From contig NZ_AYMR01000005.1 in the NCBI RefSeq assembly GCF_000633535.1, positions 62,001 through 126,000 of the forward strand: a stretch of 64,000 nt of DNA. The letters run 5' to 3'. A program made the position numbers and the translations under genes. Below, one piece after another: positions 32,741 through 41,578 of the stretch. A model generated the notes under the pieces. The model saw only the letters and a program-made list of their open reading frames with translations, was not told the origin of the DNA and ran no database searches. Numbering within the stretch: the stretch's first letter is position 1; each line of letters starts with the position of its first letter. This DNA comes from Leifsonia aquatica H1aii. Its GTDB lineage: Bacteria; Actinomycetota; Actinomycetes; Actinomycetales; Microbacteriaceae.

Positions 32741-33492
32741 GCATGGGGGCCGCGATCAGGGGCCTGTACCCCGGGACCAAGTTCATCGCCGCGCTGTTCC
32801 TCGGCGCCAGCGCGTTCGTCGTGCCGACCTATTGGTACGGCTACGCCGCCTTCGTCCTCTGCATCGTGCTCGGCTTCGTCACCGGCGAGGGCGTCGGATA
32901 CGTGAAGACGATCCGCAACACGCTGCTGGTGCTCGTGATCTTCATGTTCGCGATCCGGGTGCTGTTCAGCGGCGGGAGCCACGTCTACTGGGCGTGGGGC
33001 AACCTCAGCGTGACGCAGGAGAGCCTCGACGCCGCGCTCACGATCGTCGCGGGCGTGCTGGCTCTCGGCTCCGCGCTGCTGCTGTTCTTCCGGATCACAC
33101 CGGTGAAGGACATCACGGCCGCGCTCGAGAACGCGGGGTTGCCGCCGTCGGGCACCTACGTCGTGCTCTCCGCGATCCAGATGATCCCCGAGATGCGCAA
33201 GCAGTCCGGCACGATCATGGACGCGCAGAAGACGCGCGGCGTGGAGACGGAGGGGAAGCTGATGACCCGCGTCAAAGCCTTCATCCCCACCCTCGGCCCG
33301 CTCGTGCTCTCCTCCATCGCGAGCACCGAGGAGCGCGTCATCACCCTCGAGTCGCGCGCCTTCACCGCGCGGGTGCCCAAGACCCGCCTGTACACCGTGA
33401 CGAAGCGACGGGTGGATGTCGTCATCCAGGTCGTCCTGATCGCCGTCTTCGTCCTCCTCCTCGCCGGAAGGATCGCCCTGTGGCTGCTGTAG
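32737..33492 (+). CDS. ecfT: ECF transporter transmembrane (T) subunit
   Basis: A roughly 250-residue membrane protein with several N-terminal helices and a long cytoplasmic helical region. The conserved EcfT coupling motif appears as IMDAQKTRGVETEG, near residue 165, where the Ala-Arg-Gly core contacts the ATPases; a second relaxed copy is the TLESRAFTARVPKTR segment. It links the S subunit to the two ATPases. The GTG at 32737 overlaps the S gene stop by 4 bp; an ATG at 32743 is an equal candidate. The downstream ATPase gene overlaps its 3' end by 13 bp. Confidence 0.88.
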   Translation: MSMGAAIRGLYPGTKFIAALFLGASAFVVPTYWYGYAAFVLCIVLGFVTGEGVGYVKTIRNTLLVLVIFMFAIRVLFSGGSHVYWAWGNLSVTQESLDAALTIVAGVLALGSALLLFFRITPVKDITAALENAGLPPSGTYVVLSAIQMIPEMRKQSGTIMDAQKTRGVETEGKLMTRVKAFIPTLGPLVLSSIASTEERVITLESRAFTARVPKTRLYTVTKRRVDVVIQVVLIAVFVLLLAGRIALWLL

Positions 33493-34346
33493 AACTCCAC
33501 GACGTCACGTTCACCTATGCGACCGCGGAGACCCCGGCGGTCTCCGGGGTGTCCCTCGCGGTCGAGCCGGGCGAGCTCTGCGCGCTCGTCGGACCGAACG
33601 GCGCGGGCAAGACCACGATCTGCAACATCGTGCGCGGGTTCATCCCGAAGTTCCACACCGGCGAGCTCGCGGGATCGGTCCGCATCCTCGGCGAGGACGC
33701 GGCCGACAGCGATCTCGGCCTGCTGGGGCTGTCGATCGGCTTCGTCTTCCAGAACCCGTTCGTGCAGATCAGCGGCGCCAAGGACACCGTGTTCGAGGAG
33801 GTCGCCTTCGGTCTCGAGAACCTGGGCGTCGAGGTCGGCGAGATCCGCCGACGGGTGGAGGAGACGCTCCGGCTGATCAGCATCGAGCACCTGCGCGACA
33901 AGAACCCCGTCGAGCTCTCGGGCGGGCAGAAGCAGCGCGTCGCCTTCGCATCGACCCTCGCCATGGACCCGCCGATCTTCGTGATCGACGAGCCGACGTC
34001 CCAGCTCGACCCGCAGGGCACCGAGGAGATCTTCCGGATCATCGGTCTGCTCAAGGAGCGCGGCAAGACGATCATCCTGGTCGAGCACAAGATGGAGCTG
34101 GTGGCCGAGCACGCCGATCGGGTCGTGGTGCTCGACGGCGGTCGCGTGGTGATGTCGGGCACGCCGTCGGCGGTGTTCTCGTCGCCGGAGCTCGCCCGCC
34201 ACCGCGTCGCCTACCCGCAGTACGCGGGCGCCGGCCTGGCTCTGCGCGACGCCGGGGTGCCGGTCGGGCGCATCCCGGTGACCCGGCGGCAGGCCCTCGA
34301 CGAGTTCAGGCCGTTGCGCCCCCAGACGGAAGGAGCGGTGGCATGA
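33480..34346 (+). CDS. ECF transporter ATP-binding subunit A
   Basis: A 288-residue ABC ATPase with Walker A GPNGAGKTT at residues 38-46, Q-loop FQNPFVQ, a perfect signature LSGGQKQRVAFAS, Walker B IFVIDEPTSQLDP and the switch histidine in ILVEHKMEL. The GTG start at 33480 lies inside the end of the T gene. With its partner A' it forms the ATP-hydrolysing pair of the transporter. The C-terminal 50 residues beyond the ABC domain are typical of EcfA proteins. Confidence 0.92.
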   Translation: MAAVELHDVTFTYATAETPAVSGVSLAVEPGELCALVGPNGAGKTTICNIVRGFIPKFHTGELAGSVRILGEDAADSDLGLLGLSIGFVFQNPFVQISGAKDTVFEEVAFGLENLGVEVGEIRRRVEETLRLISIEHLRDKNPVELSGGQKQRVAFASTLAMDPPIFVIDEPTSQLDPQGTEEIFRIIGLLKERGKTIILVEHKMELVAEHADRVVVLDGGRVVMSGTPSAVFSSPELARHRVAYPQYAGAGLALRDAGVPVGRIPVTRRQALDEFRPLRPQTEGAVA

Positions 34347-35167
34347 GCGACCTCATCCGGTTCGACGACGTCAGCTTCGCCTACCCCAACGGCCATGTGG
34401 CGATCGAGAACGTCTCGCTCGCCATCGGCGCCGGGGAGGCGGTCGCCATCGTCGGGCAGAATGGCGCGGGCAAGACCTCGACCGCCAAGCTGATGAACGG
34501 GCTGTTCCGGCCGACCACCGGCACCGTGACCGTCGGCGGGGAATCGACGGCGACGCGCACCACCGCCCAGGTGGCGAGGACGGTCGGGTACGTCTTCCAG
34601 AACCCGGACGACCAGATCTTCCACAACGACGTCTACAGCGAGATCGAGTTCGGCCCCAAGACGCTGGGCTTCACCGGGGACGACCTCGAGAAGCGCGTGT
34701 ACGACGCGGCGGAGCTGGCGGGCATCGGCGAACTCCTCGACGAGAACCCGTACAACCTGCCGTTCTCGACGCGGAAGTTCGTCGCGATCGCCTCGACGCT
34801 CGCGATGGGCTGCGAGGCCTACATCCTCGACGAGCCCACCGCCGGGCAGGACCTCGCCGGGATGGAGACGATCGGGCGGATCGTCGCCTCCCTCCGTGAG
34901 CAGGGGCGGGCCATCGTCACCATCACGCACGACATGCAGTTCGTGGTCGACAACTTCGAGCGCGTCGTGGTCATGGCCAACAAGAGGGTGGTCGCCGACG
35001 CGGGCAAGCGCGAGATCTTCTGGAACCACGCGGTGCTCGACGAGGCCATGCTCAAGCAGCCGTACCTCTCGGAGCTGGCGCACGACCTGGGCGTGCGCGG
35101 CGACGTGCTGGAACTGTCCGAGTTCGTGCGCGCATTCGGCCGGTCGGAGGCGGTGACCGGTGCCTGA
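34343..35167 (+). CDS. ECF transporter ATP-binding subunit A', with altered signature motif
   Basis: A 274-residue ABC ATPase that starts by ATGA overlap with the A subunit. Walker A (GQNGAGKTS), Q-loop (FQNPDDQIFHNDV), Walker B (AYILDEPTAGQD) and the switch histidine (VTITHDMQF) are intact, but the signature position reads LPFSTRKFVAIAS instead of LSGGQxxR. In a heterodimer this leaves one composite site with a degenerate signature and the other normal, an asymmetry known from some ABC transporters. The replacement is a clean substitution in an otherwise normal gene, so it is not decay. Confidence 0.9.
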   Translation: MSDLIRFDDVSFAYPNGHVAIENVSLAIGAGEAVAIVGQNGAGKTSTAKLMNGLFRPTTGTVTVGGESTATRTTAQVARTVGYVFQNPDDQIFHNDVYSEIEFGPKTLGFTGDDLEKRVYDAAELAGIGELLDENPYNLPFSTRKFVAIASTLAMGCEAYILDEPTAGQDLAGMETIGRIVASLREQGRAIVTITHDMQFVVDNFERVVVMANKRVVADAGKREIFWNHAVLDEAMLKQPYLSELAHDLGVRGDVLELSEFVRAFGRSEAVTGA

Positions 35168-36125
35168 CGCGCCTGTCGTCGTCGTCGCGAGCCTCAATGT
35201 CGACCTCACCGCCGTGGCCGCGCGCATCCCGGGTGTGGGGGAGACGATCATCGGCTCGGCGTTCGCGACCTCCCGAGGAGGCAAGGGAGGGAACCAGGCC
35301 GTCTCCCTCGCCCGGCTCGGCGTCCCGACCGTGCCGATCGCGTGCGTCGGCGACGACGACGCCGGTCAGGCGTATCGGGACGCTCTGGCCGAAGAGGGGA
35401 TGCCGACCGTGCACGTCCGCACGGTGACCGGGGAACCGACGGGGACCGCGCTCATCACGGTGAGCGACGCGGGGGAGAACAACATCGTGGTCGTTCCCGG
35501 TGCGAATGCCCGGCTGACCGCCGCCGACGCCGACGCGGCTGCGGGCACCCTTGCGGCGGCGCGCGTCGTGCTCGGCCAGCTGGAGGTGCCCGTGGCCGCG
35601 ACCGCCCGCGCGTTCGCGATCGGACGGCGCTCCGGTGCGATCACCGTCCTCAACCCGGCACCGGCCGGGCCGGACATCGCGGCACTGCTCCGCGACACGG
35701 ACGTCCTCGTTCCGAACGAGGTCGAGTTCGCCCAGCTCGTCGGGTGCGACGGATCGGACGACGCCGCCCTCCGGCGCGCCTGCGCCTCCCTCTTCGCACA
35801 CGGCATCCGCTGGATGGTCGTCACGCTCGGCGAGCGCGGCCTCGCCCTCGTCGGCCCGGACTCCCTCACCCGGATGCCGGCGCTGCCGGTCCAGGCGGTC
35901 GACACCACCGCGGCCGGCGACTCGTTCGTGGCCGGTCTCGTGAGCGTGCTGGCCGAGCGTGGCGATCTCGAACGCGAGACGCTGCTGCGCGCCTGCGAAC
36001 GCGGGACCCGCGTCGCGGCGCGCACCGTCCAGCGGCGAGGCGCCCAGCCGTCGCTGCCCTGGGCGGCCGAGCTGGAGGACGACCTGTCCGCGTCCCCCAC
36101 CGAGCGGGTGGTCCTCCAGCGCTGA
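35160..36125 (+). CDS. rbsK: Ribokinase
   Basis: A 321-residue PfkB-family sugar kinase. The N-terminal SLNVDLTAVAARIPGVGETI and GGKGGNQAVSLARLG are typical of ribokinases, and the catalytic DTTAAGDSF with its aspartate base lies near residue 250. GTG at 35160 overlaps the previous gene by 8 bp. It makes ribose 5-phosphate from ribose, the expected next step after the nucleoside hydrolase at the head of the operon. A hairpin terminator follows directly. Confidence 0.92.
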   Translation: MPDAPVVVVASLNVDLTAVAARIPGVGETIIGSAFATSRGGKGGNQAVSLARLGVPTVPIACVGDDDAGQAYRDALAEEGMPTVHVRTVTGEPTGTALITVSDAGENNIVVVPGANARLTAADADAAAGTLAAARVVLGQLEVPVAATARAFAIGRRSGAITVLNPAPAGPDIAALLRDTDVLVPNEVEFAQLVGCDGSDDAALRRACASLFAHGIRWMVVTLGERGLALVGPDSLTRMPALPVQAVDTTAAGDSFVAGLVSVLAERGDLERETLLRACERGTRVAARTVQRRGAQPSLPWAAELEDDLSASPTERVVLQR

Positions 36126-36128
36126 GGC

Positions 36129-36159
36129 CGGCGGCACCCGAGAATCGCGGGTGCCGCCG
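36129..36159 (+). terminator. Terminator of the nucleoside/ECF/ribokinase operon
   Basis: CGGCGGCACCCG (36129-36140) pairs fully with CGGGTGCCGCCG (36148-36159) over a 7-base loop, four bases after the ribokinase stop. No T-run follows. Confidence 0.65.
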
Positions 36160-36186
36160 CCGCCCGCACGGCGGTAGCCTTCGAGC

Positions 36187-38589
36187 GTGGCGGACGGCGA
36201 GACGGAACGACGCGGCCGCGCGACGGGCGCACGCGTCGCCGACTGGCTGCGTCGTCACGACCCCGGTCTCAACGCGCTGCGCCGAGCCGGGCGGGCGGCG
36301 ATCGTCATGCCCTTGCTGTTCCTCCTGGGCGGCCGCGTGCTCGGGAGCCCGGATGTCGCCCTGTTCGCGGCGTTCGGCACCTTCGCGATGCTCCTGTTCG
36401 TCGACTTCGGCGGCCCCTTACGCGAACGGGTGCAGGCGCAGGTCGCGCTCGCCGTGGTCGGCGCGGTGCTCGTCTGCCTCGGGACGCTCGCGTCGGACCC
36501 GGCCTGGTGGTCGGCGGTCGCGATGGCGGTGGTCGGGCTCGCGGTGCTCTTCGCCGGGTCGGTGAGTTCCGTCACGGCGTCGGCCGGCACGTCGCTGCTG
36601 CTGGCGTTCATCCTGCCGGTGATGCTGCCGGGCGGCATCGCGGTCCTGGGGCCGCGCCTGCTCGGCTGGGGGATCGCCGCGGTGGTGAGCATCGTGGCGA
36701 TCACCGTGCTGTGGCCGGCGCCGACCCGGGAGCCGCTGCGCGGCCCGGCCGTGGAAGCGTGCCGTGCGCTCGCGGCCCGGCTGCGCGCCGAGACGGCCTT
36801 CCTGCGCGGCGGTGCGGAGCTCGACCTCGCGGGCGAGCGCGACCGCACCCGGGCCGTCGCAGACGACGCCGTGGCCACCGTGCACCGGGCCTTCCTCGCG
36901 ACGCCGTACCGACCGACGGGGTTGAGCACGCCGGCGCGCACCATCGTGCGGCTGGTGGACGAGCTCGCCTGGCTGAACGCGGTCATCGCCCAGTTCGATC
37001 GACTGGGCCGGATGCCGTCGACGGCCCCCGAACCGGTGCACGAGGCCGCCTGGGCCGTGAAGAACGCCGCCGCGGACGTGCTCGACGAGAGCGCGGTCGC
37101 GCTCGCCGAGCACGGCGGCGACCCGGCCGCCCTGGACGACGCGCTCCACCGGCTCGCCGTGGCCCGCGCCGCCGTGGAGTCGGCGATGCTCGCGCAGCCG
37201 CCCTCCTCTCGTGCACCCGCTCGGGCAGCGGCTCCCTCGGCCGTCGGGGCCGTGCCGCCGGACGGTGCGCCGAACGGGGCCTCCGATCCGGGCGGCTGGA
37301 TGATCACGGCGCTCGACCCGGGCTTCCGGGCGCAGGAGCTCGCCTACGCCGTCGCCACCGTCGGCGGCACCATCGCCCTCACCGCTCGAGCCGAGCGGCG
37401 GACATGGTGGCAGCGGATGCTCGGCCGGCAGCCCGGTGACCTGCCCGGCCCGCTCGCCGCCGCCGCGGAGCGGGCGAGCGGTTTCGTCGGCTGGAACTCG
37501 GTGTGGCTCCGCAACAGCATCCGCGGGGCGATCGGGCTCGGACTCGCGGTGCTGCTGGCGAAGCTCACCGGCGTCGAGCACTCGTTCTGGGTCGTGCTCG
37601 GAACGCTCTCCGTCCTCCGCTCGAACGCGCTGAGCACCGGGCAGACGGCGGTCCGGGGCGTGCTCGGGACGGTCGTCGGCGTCATCGTCGGCGCCGCCGC
37701 GCTGTTTCTGATCGGCGGCAACCCCGTCGTCCTCTGGATCGTGCTGCCCGTCGCAGTCCTGGTGGCGGGCGTCGCCCCGGCGACCATCTCGTTCCTGGCC
37801 GGGCAGGCGGCGTTCACCATCGTGATCGTCCTGCTGTTCAACATCATCGCGCCGACCGGGTGGAGCGTCGGGCTGTCCCGCATCGAGGATGTCGCGCTCG
37901 GGTGCGGGGTCAGCCTCGTCGTCGGCGTGCTGTTCTGGCCGCGCGGTGCCTCGGCGGCCCTGCGCAGCGCGCTCGCCGACGCCTATCGTGAGGGGATGCG
38001 CTATCTGCGCGCCGTGGTCGACTCCGCGATCGGGGCGCAGGAGGCTCCGGCCGGTGCGGCGGACGCACGCAGCCGGTCGGTGCGAGCGGCGGCGGCGTCC
38101 CGTCGCCTCGACGACGCCTTCCGCACCTACCTCGCCGAGCGCGGCACCAAGCGTCGTCCGCTCGCCGAGGTGTCGGCGTCCGTCAGCGGGGTGGCCGGCG
38201 TGCGCCTGGCGGGCGACGCCATCCGCGAGCTCTGGGACGGCCAGGAGATCGCGGGACGGGGCACCGCCGAGGCCGCCCGGATGCTCGACGCGACGATCGT
38301 GCGCCTCGAACGCTGGTACGACGGACTCGCCGCACAGCTGGCCGCGCGCGAGCCGCTCCCGCGTCCGGCGCCGAAGGATCCGTCGGCTCCGACGCGACTC
38401 GCGGTCGCGGTCGCGGACGATCTCGAGTCCGGCGGCCCCGACGCCCGGGGCACGGCCGTGCGGGTCATCTGGACCGCGGACTACCTGGAGGTCGTCCGCC
38501 GGCTGCAGGCCGCCATCGTGCCGCGGGCGCAGGCGCCGACGTGGACGCGGACGCCGACGCAGACGCGGGAGTCGAGGGACGGTGCCTGA
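36187..38589 (+). CDS. FUSC family membrane protein
   Basis: An 800-residue protein with two clusters of membrane helices (about residues 38-180 and 435-570) separated by a large cytoplasmic helical region, and a soluble C-terminal part. The second cluster contains SVWLRNSIRGAIGLGLAVLL and the later TGWSVGLSRIEDVALGCG block. This is the aromatic-acid exporter/fusaric-acid-resistance (FUSC) architecture. The substrate is unknown. The start is a GTG at 36187. The C-terminal tail after residue 775 is a Thr/Arg-rich repeat encoded by simple DNA and probably not folded. Confidence 0.85.
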   Translation: MADGETERRGRATGARVADWLRRHDPGLNALRRAGRAAIVMPLLFLLGGRVLGSPDVALFAAFGTFAMLLFVDFGGPLRERVQAQVALAVVGAVLVCLGTLASDPAWWSAVAMAVVGLAVLFAGSVSSVTASAGTSLLLAFILPVMLPGGIAVLGPRLLGWGIAAVVSIVAITVLWPAPTREPLRGPAVEACRALAARLRAETAFLRGGAELDLAGERDRTRAVADDAVATVHRAFLATPYRPTGLSTPARTIVRLVDELAWLNAVIAQFDRLGRMPSTAPEPVHEAAWAVKNAAADVLDESAVALAEHGGDPAALDDALHRLAVARAAVESAMLAQPPSSRAPARAAAPSAVGAVPPDGAPNGASDPGGWMITALDPGFRAQELAYAVATVGGTIALTARAERRTWWQRMLGRQPGDLPGPLAAAAERASGFVGWNSVWLRNSIRGAIGLGLAVLLAKLTGVEHSFWVVLGTLSVLRSNALSTGQTAVRGVLGTVVGVIVGAAALFLIGGNPVVLWIVLPVAVLVAGVAPATISFLAGQAAFTIVIVLLFNIIAPTGWSVGLSRIEDVALGCGVSLVVGVLFWPRGASAALRSALADAYREGMRYLRAVVDSAIGAQEAPAGAADARSRSVRAAAASRRLDDAFRTYLAERGTKRRPLAEVSASVSGVAGVRLAGDAIRELWDGQEIAGRGTAEAARMLDATIVRLERWYDGLAAQLAAREPLPRPAPKDPSAPTRLAVAVADDLESGGPDARGTAVRVIWTADYLEVVRRLQAAIVPRAQAPTWTRTPTQTRESRDGA

Positions 38590-38725
38590 CGGACGGATCG
38601 CCCTGGTTCCGCGTGCATGTCAGTGACAGACTGTCGATGCACCTCTCATCGGATCGACAGCCCGTACAACAAGCGCGTTCGACCCGCGGCCTAGCATCGC
38701 GGTGACCTATCGAGGAGTGATACCC

Positions 38726-40105
38726 ATGAGCAGCATCGAACGTGACGTCGTCATCATCGGAGCTGGGGCGTCCGGCCTGACCGCCGCGACCGACCTGAAG
38801 AAGGCGGGCCTGACCGTCGCCGTGCTCGAAGCGCGCGACCGGGTCGGCGGCCGGCTGTGGACAGACGACATCGACGGGGCGACCCTCGAGATCGGTGGAC
38901 AGTGGGTCTCGCCGGACCAGGACGCCCTCATCGACACGCTGGCCGAGCTCGGACTCGAGACCTACGAGCGGTACCGCGAGGGTATCAACGTCTACCTCGG
39001 CGAGGGAGGCGAGCGGCGCACGTTCGAAGGCGAGATCTTCCCGGTCGCCCCGACCACCGAGCGCGAGATCGTGAGCCTCATCGACCGGCTCGACGCCCTC
39101 GTCTCCGAGATCGACCCCGACCGGCCGTGGGACCACCCGCAGGCGAAGGAGCTCGACGAGATCTCGTTCCGCCGCTGGCTGGAGACCCAGACGGAGGATG
39201 AGGAGGCTCGGCGCAACATCGGCATGTTCATCGCGGGCGCCATGCTGACGAAGCCCGCCCACGCGTTCTCCGCCCTGCAGGCGCTGTTGATGGCCGCCAG
39301 CGCGGGCAGCTTCTCCCACCTGGTCGATGCCGACTTCATCCTGGACAAGCGCGTCAAGGGCGGCCTGCAGCAGGTGCCGCTGCTGCTCGCCGAGCGTCTG
39401 GGCGACGACGTCTTCCTGAACGCGCCCGTGCGCACGCTGCGGTGGAGCGACGAGGGCGTCGTCGCGATCGCCGACGGCGTGGAGGTGCGCGCGCGTCGCG
39501 TCATCCTCGCCGTCCCGCCGGTGCTGATCAGCCGCATCTCGTACGAGCCGCCGCTCCCGCGCCGCCAGCAGCAGATGCACCAGCACCTGTCGATGGGCTT
39601 CGTCATCAAGGTGCACGCCGTCTACGAGACGCCCTTCTGGCGTGAGGACGGCCTCTCCGGCACCGCGTTCAGCCCCTATGAGCTCGTGCACGAGGCCTAC
39701 GACAACAGCTACCACGGCGACCCGCGCGGCACGCTCGTCGGCTTCGTCTCCGACGAGGCGGCCGACGACGTCTTCCGCCAGTCCCCGGAGGAGCGCAAGG
39801 CGCGCATCCTGGAGTCGCTGTCGCACTACTACGGCGAGAAAGCGCTCAGCCCGGTCGTCTACTACGAGAGCGACTGGGGCAGCGAGGAGTGGACGCGCGG
39901 CGCCTACGCCGCCAGCTTCGACATGGGCGGCCTCGCCCGCTACGGCTCCGATCTGCGCGCTCCGGTCGGCCCCGTGCACTTCTCGTGCAGCGACATGGCC
40001 GGCCGCGGCTACCAGCACGTGGACGGCGCGATCCGCGTCGGCCGCGAGACCGCCGCGGCGATCATCGCCTCCCTCACCACCGCAGGAGCCGCTTCGGCCT
40101 CCTGA
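38726..40105 (+). CDS. Flavin-containing amine oxidase
   Basis: A 459-residue FAD-dependent monoamine oxidase family protein. The FAD site is DVVIIGAGASGLTAATDL, followed by VLEARDRVGGRLWTDD and GGQWVSPDQD; the C-terminal region has the MAGRGYQHVDGAIRVGRETA block that binds the flavin isoalloxazine. It oxidises an amine (putrescine, tyramine or similar) to an aldehyde plus ammonia and peroxide. The ATG at 38726 has GAGGAG 8 bp ahead. It converges with the amidase gene, and a shared hairpin lies between them. A PLP transaminase/aldehyde dehydrogenase operon 11 kb away could use such aldehydes, but this is only a possibility. Confidence 0.9.
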   Translation: MSSIERDVVIIGAGASGLTAATDLKKAGLTVAVLEARDRVGGRLWTDDIDGATLEIGGQWVSPDQDALIDTLAELGLETYERYREGINVYLGEGGERRTFEGEIFPVAPTTEREIVSLIDRLDALVSEIDPDRPWDHPQAKELDEISFRRWLETQTEDEEARRNIGMFIAGAMLTKPAHAFSALQALLMAASAGSFSHLVDADFILDKRVKGGLQQVPLLLAERLGDDVFLNAPVRTLRWSDEGVVAIADGVEVRARRVILAVPPVLISRISYEPPLPRRQQQMHQHLSMGFVIKVHAVYETPFWREDGLSGTAFSPYELVHEAYDNSYHGDPRGTLVGFVSDEAADDVFRQSPEERKARILESLSHYYGEKALSPVVYYESDWGSEEWTRGAYAASFDMGGLARYGSDLRAPVGPVHFSCSDMAGRGYQHVDGAIRVGRETAAAIIASLTTAGAASAS

Positions 40106-40186
40106 GCTCAGACCGCGTGCGGCCCGTCGTGGATGGTCGCACGCCCCCTCCGCCACCGGCCCCCAGAGCCGTGCGGAGACGCGGAG

Positions 40187-40212
40187 CGGGCCGGCATCGT
40201 GGAGCCGGCCCG
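40187..40212 (+). terminator. Hairpin between the amine oxidase and amidase genes
   Basis: CGGGCCGGC (40187-40195) pairs with GCCGGCCCG (40204-40212) over an 8-base loop, followed by TTCTGTGTT. The right arm and tail match the terminator at 42412-42443 on the other strand (GCCGGCCCGTTCTGTGT). Confidence 0.65.
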
Positions 40213-40239
40213 TTCTGTGTTGCGCGGGCCGAGACGCGG

Positions 40240-41325
40240 CTACGCCGTGGTGTGCGTCCCGACCAGCTCCTGCACCGCCTTCTCGACCGCCGCGAACTCG
40301 TCCTGCTTGCGCGCCACGAGCTCGAGAGCGTCGAGGCCGACGGTGAGGAGGTCCTCCGTCAGCGCGCCCGGGTCGGCGAACTTGTGGCTGGCGTCGCCGG
40401 TGAGGCCGCCCTCGAGGGCGAGCCGGCCGACCAGGCCGAGCTTGAGCACCTTCGTGCCCTTCGCGAAGCTGACCTTGTCGAAGTCGACCCAGACGATGTT
40501 CGGCCGCGTCGTCGACTCGAACGCGTAGCGCTTGTTGGTGAGGTCGAGCACCACCTGCCAGATCGTCTGCGACGCGTCCGGCTTGCCAGGCTCCGGAGTG
40601 CGGAACGGCTGGGCGGCGTTGCGGATGATGCTGAACATGGCCGCCATCGCATCGATCTGCGTCTTCGGCTGCACCTGGTGCGCGATGTAGTACGAGGCCC
40701 GCGCGAACCGGTCGCTCGCCAGCGTCGATCCCGGGAGCGGCGTGTCGCCGCCGAGCCCCGCGACCTGCTGCACGAGTTCGAGCTGCTTGTCGAACGTGGG
40801 GGAGTTCGTCATGACCTGGTAGTCGCGGCTGTGGTAGACCGTCGGCGTGCCGTCGGTGTACTCGATGATCGCCGAGTCGCCGGTGGCGTCGTTGATGGCG
40901 AGGTGCAGCGTCGGCACGATGTGACCGGTGGGATCGAAGAGCTGTGCGATCGCGACCTGGGAGGTGTTCGTCCACTCGACGGCCTCGGCGACGGTCGCGA
41001 AGTTGTCGAGGTAGTACTGCAGCCAGACGGCCTGGCTCAGCTGCACGGCGCCGGCGGCGGGCGTGCCGTAGTCCGACTCCGCGAGCCACAGGATGTGACC
41101 GGCGAAGCCCTCTTCGTTCATCCCGTCGGTCGCGATCAGGTCGAAGGCGGTCGCGACGACGCTGCCGTACTTCGCCGTCCAGGTGAGGGCGCCGTCCACT
41201 CCGTCCGTGCGCTGGATGCCGCGCGGCAGCTTCCAGAGGTTCGTCAGGAGGTCCAGGTGGAAATCCATGTTCCGCCCGACGATCACCGATCCGTTGGCGT
41301 CCGGCCAGACCACTCGTGTGCACAT
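40240..41325 (-). CDS. Linear amide C-N hydrolase, choloylglycine hydrolase family
   Basis: A 361-residue Ntn hydrolase. After removal of Met1 the Cys2 of MCTRVVW becomes the nucleophile; the second active-site region is GRNMDFHLDL, and an NLWKLPRGIQR segment lines the pocket in related penicillin V acylases and bile-salt hydrolases. It cleaves linear amides; in soil actinobacteria N-acyl compounds such as penicillin V or N-acyl homoserine lactones have been reported as substrates of relatives. No signal peptide is seen, so it acts inside the cell. The start at 41325 is fixed by the need for Cys2. It converges with the amine oxidase gene. Confidence 0.88.
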   Translation of the reverse strand: MCTRVVWPDANGSVIVGRNMDFHLDLLTNLWKLPRGIQRTDGVDGALTWTAKYGSVVATAFDLIATDGMNEEGFAGHILWLAESDYGTPAAGAVQLSQAVWLQYYLDNFATVAEAVEWTNTSQVAIAQLFDPTGHIVPTLHLAINDATGDSAIIEYTDGTPTVYHSRDYQVMTNSPTFDKQLELVQQVAGLGGDTPLPGSTLASDRFARASYYIAHQVQPKTQIDAMAAMFSIIRNAAQPFRTPEPGKPDASQTIWQVVLDLTNKRYAFESTTRPNIVWVDFDKVSFAKGTKVLKLGLVGRLALEGGLTGDASHKFADPGALTEDLLTVGLDALELVARKQDEFAAVEKAVQELVGTHTTA

Positions 41326-41578
41326 CGATCGCGTCCGTTCTCTCGTTCCGCCCCGGCGACTCGGGGCCGGGCACTCCCCATCCTGCTGGTGGCGGGCCCG
41401 GGACCGAATAGGGAGAATTCTGCGGCCCTCGCGTCGCGTCCGCTTGTGGGAACCGGGTGATCCCGGGCTTCCTGCGCATCCCGCATCCAGGCTTCTAGGA
41501 TCTGGAGTGCATTGTGCAGATGTGAAATTATAAACTCTACACCGGGACAAAGGTGTCCGATGTGGGAGGAAAGACGCG

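Noticed and set aside
38465-41479. Long minus-strand open frame covering the amine oxidase
   Set aside because: It overlaps a well-supported oxidase gene on the plus strand and the amidase in another frame; the composition is that of a shadow frame.
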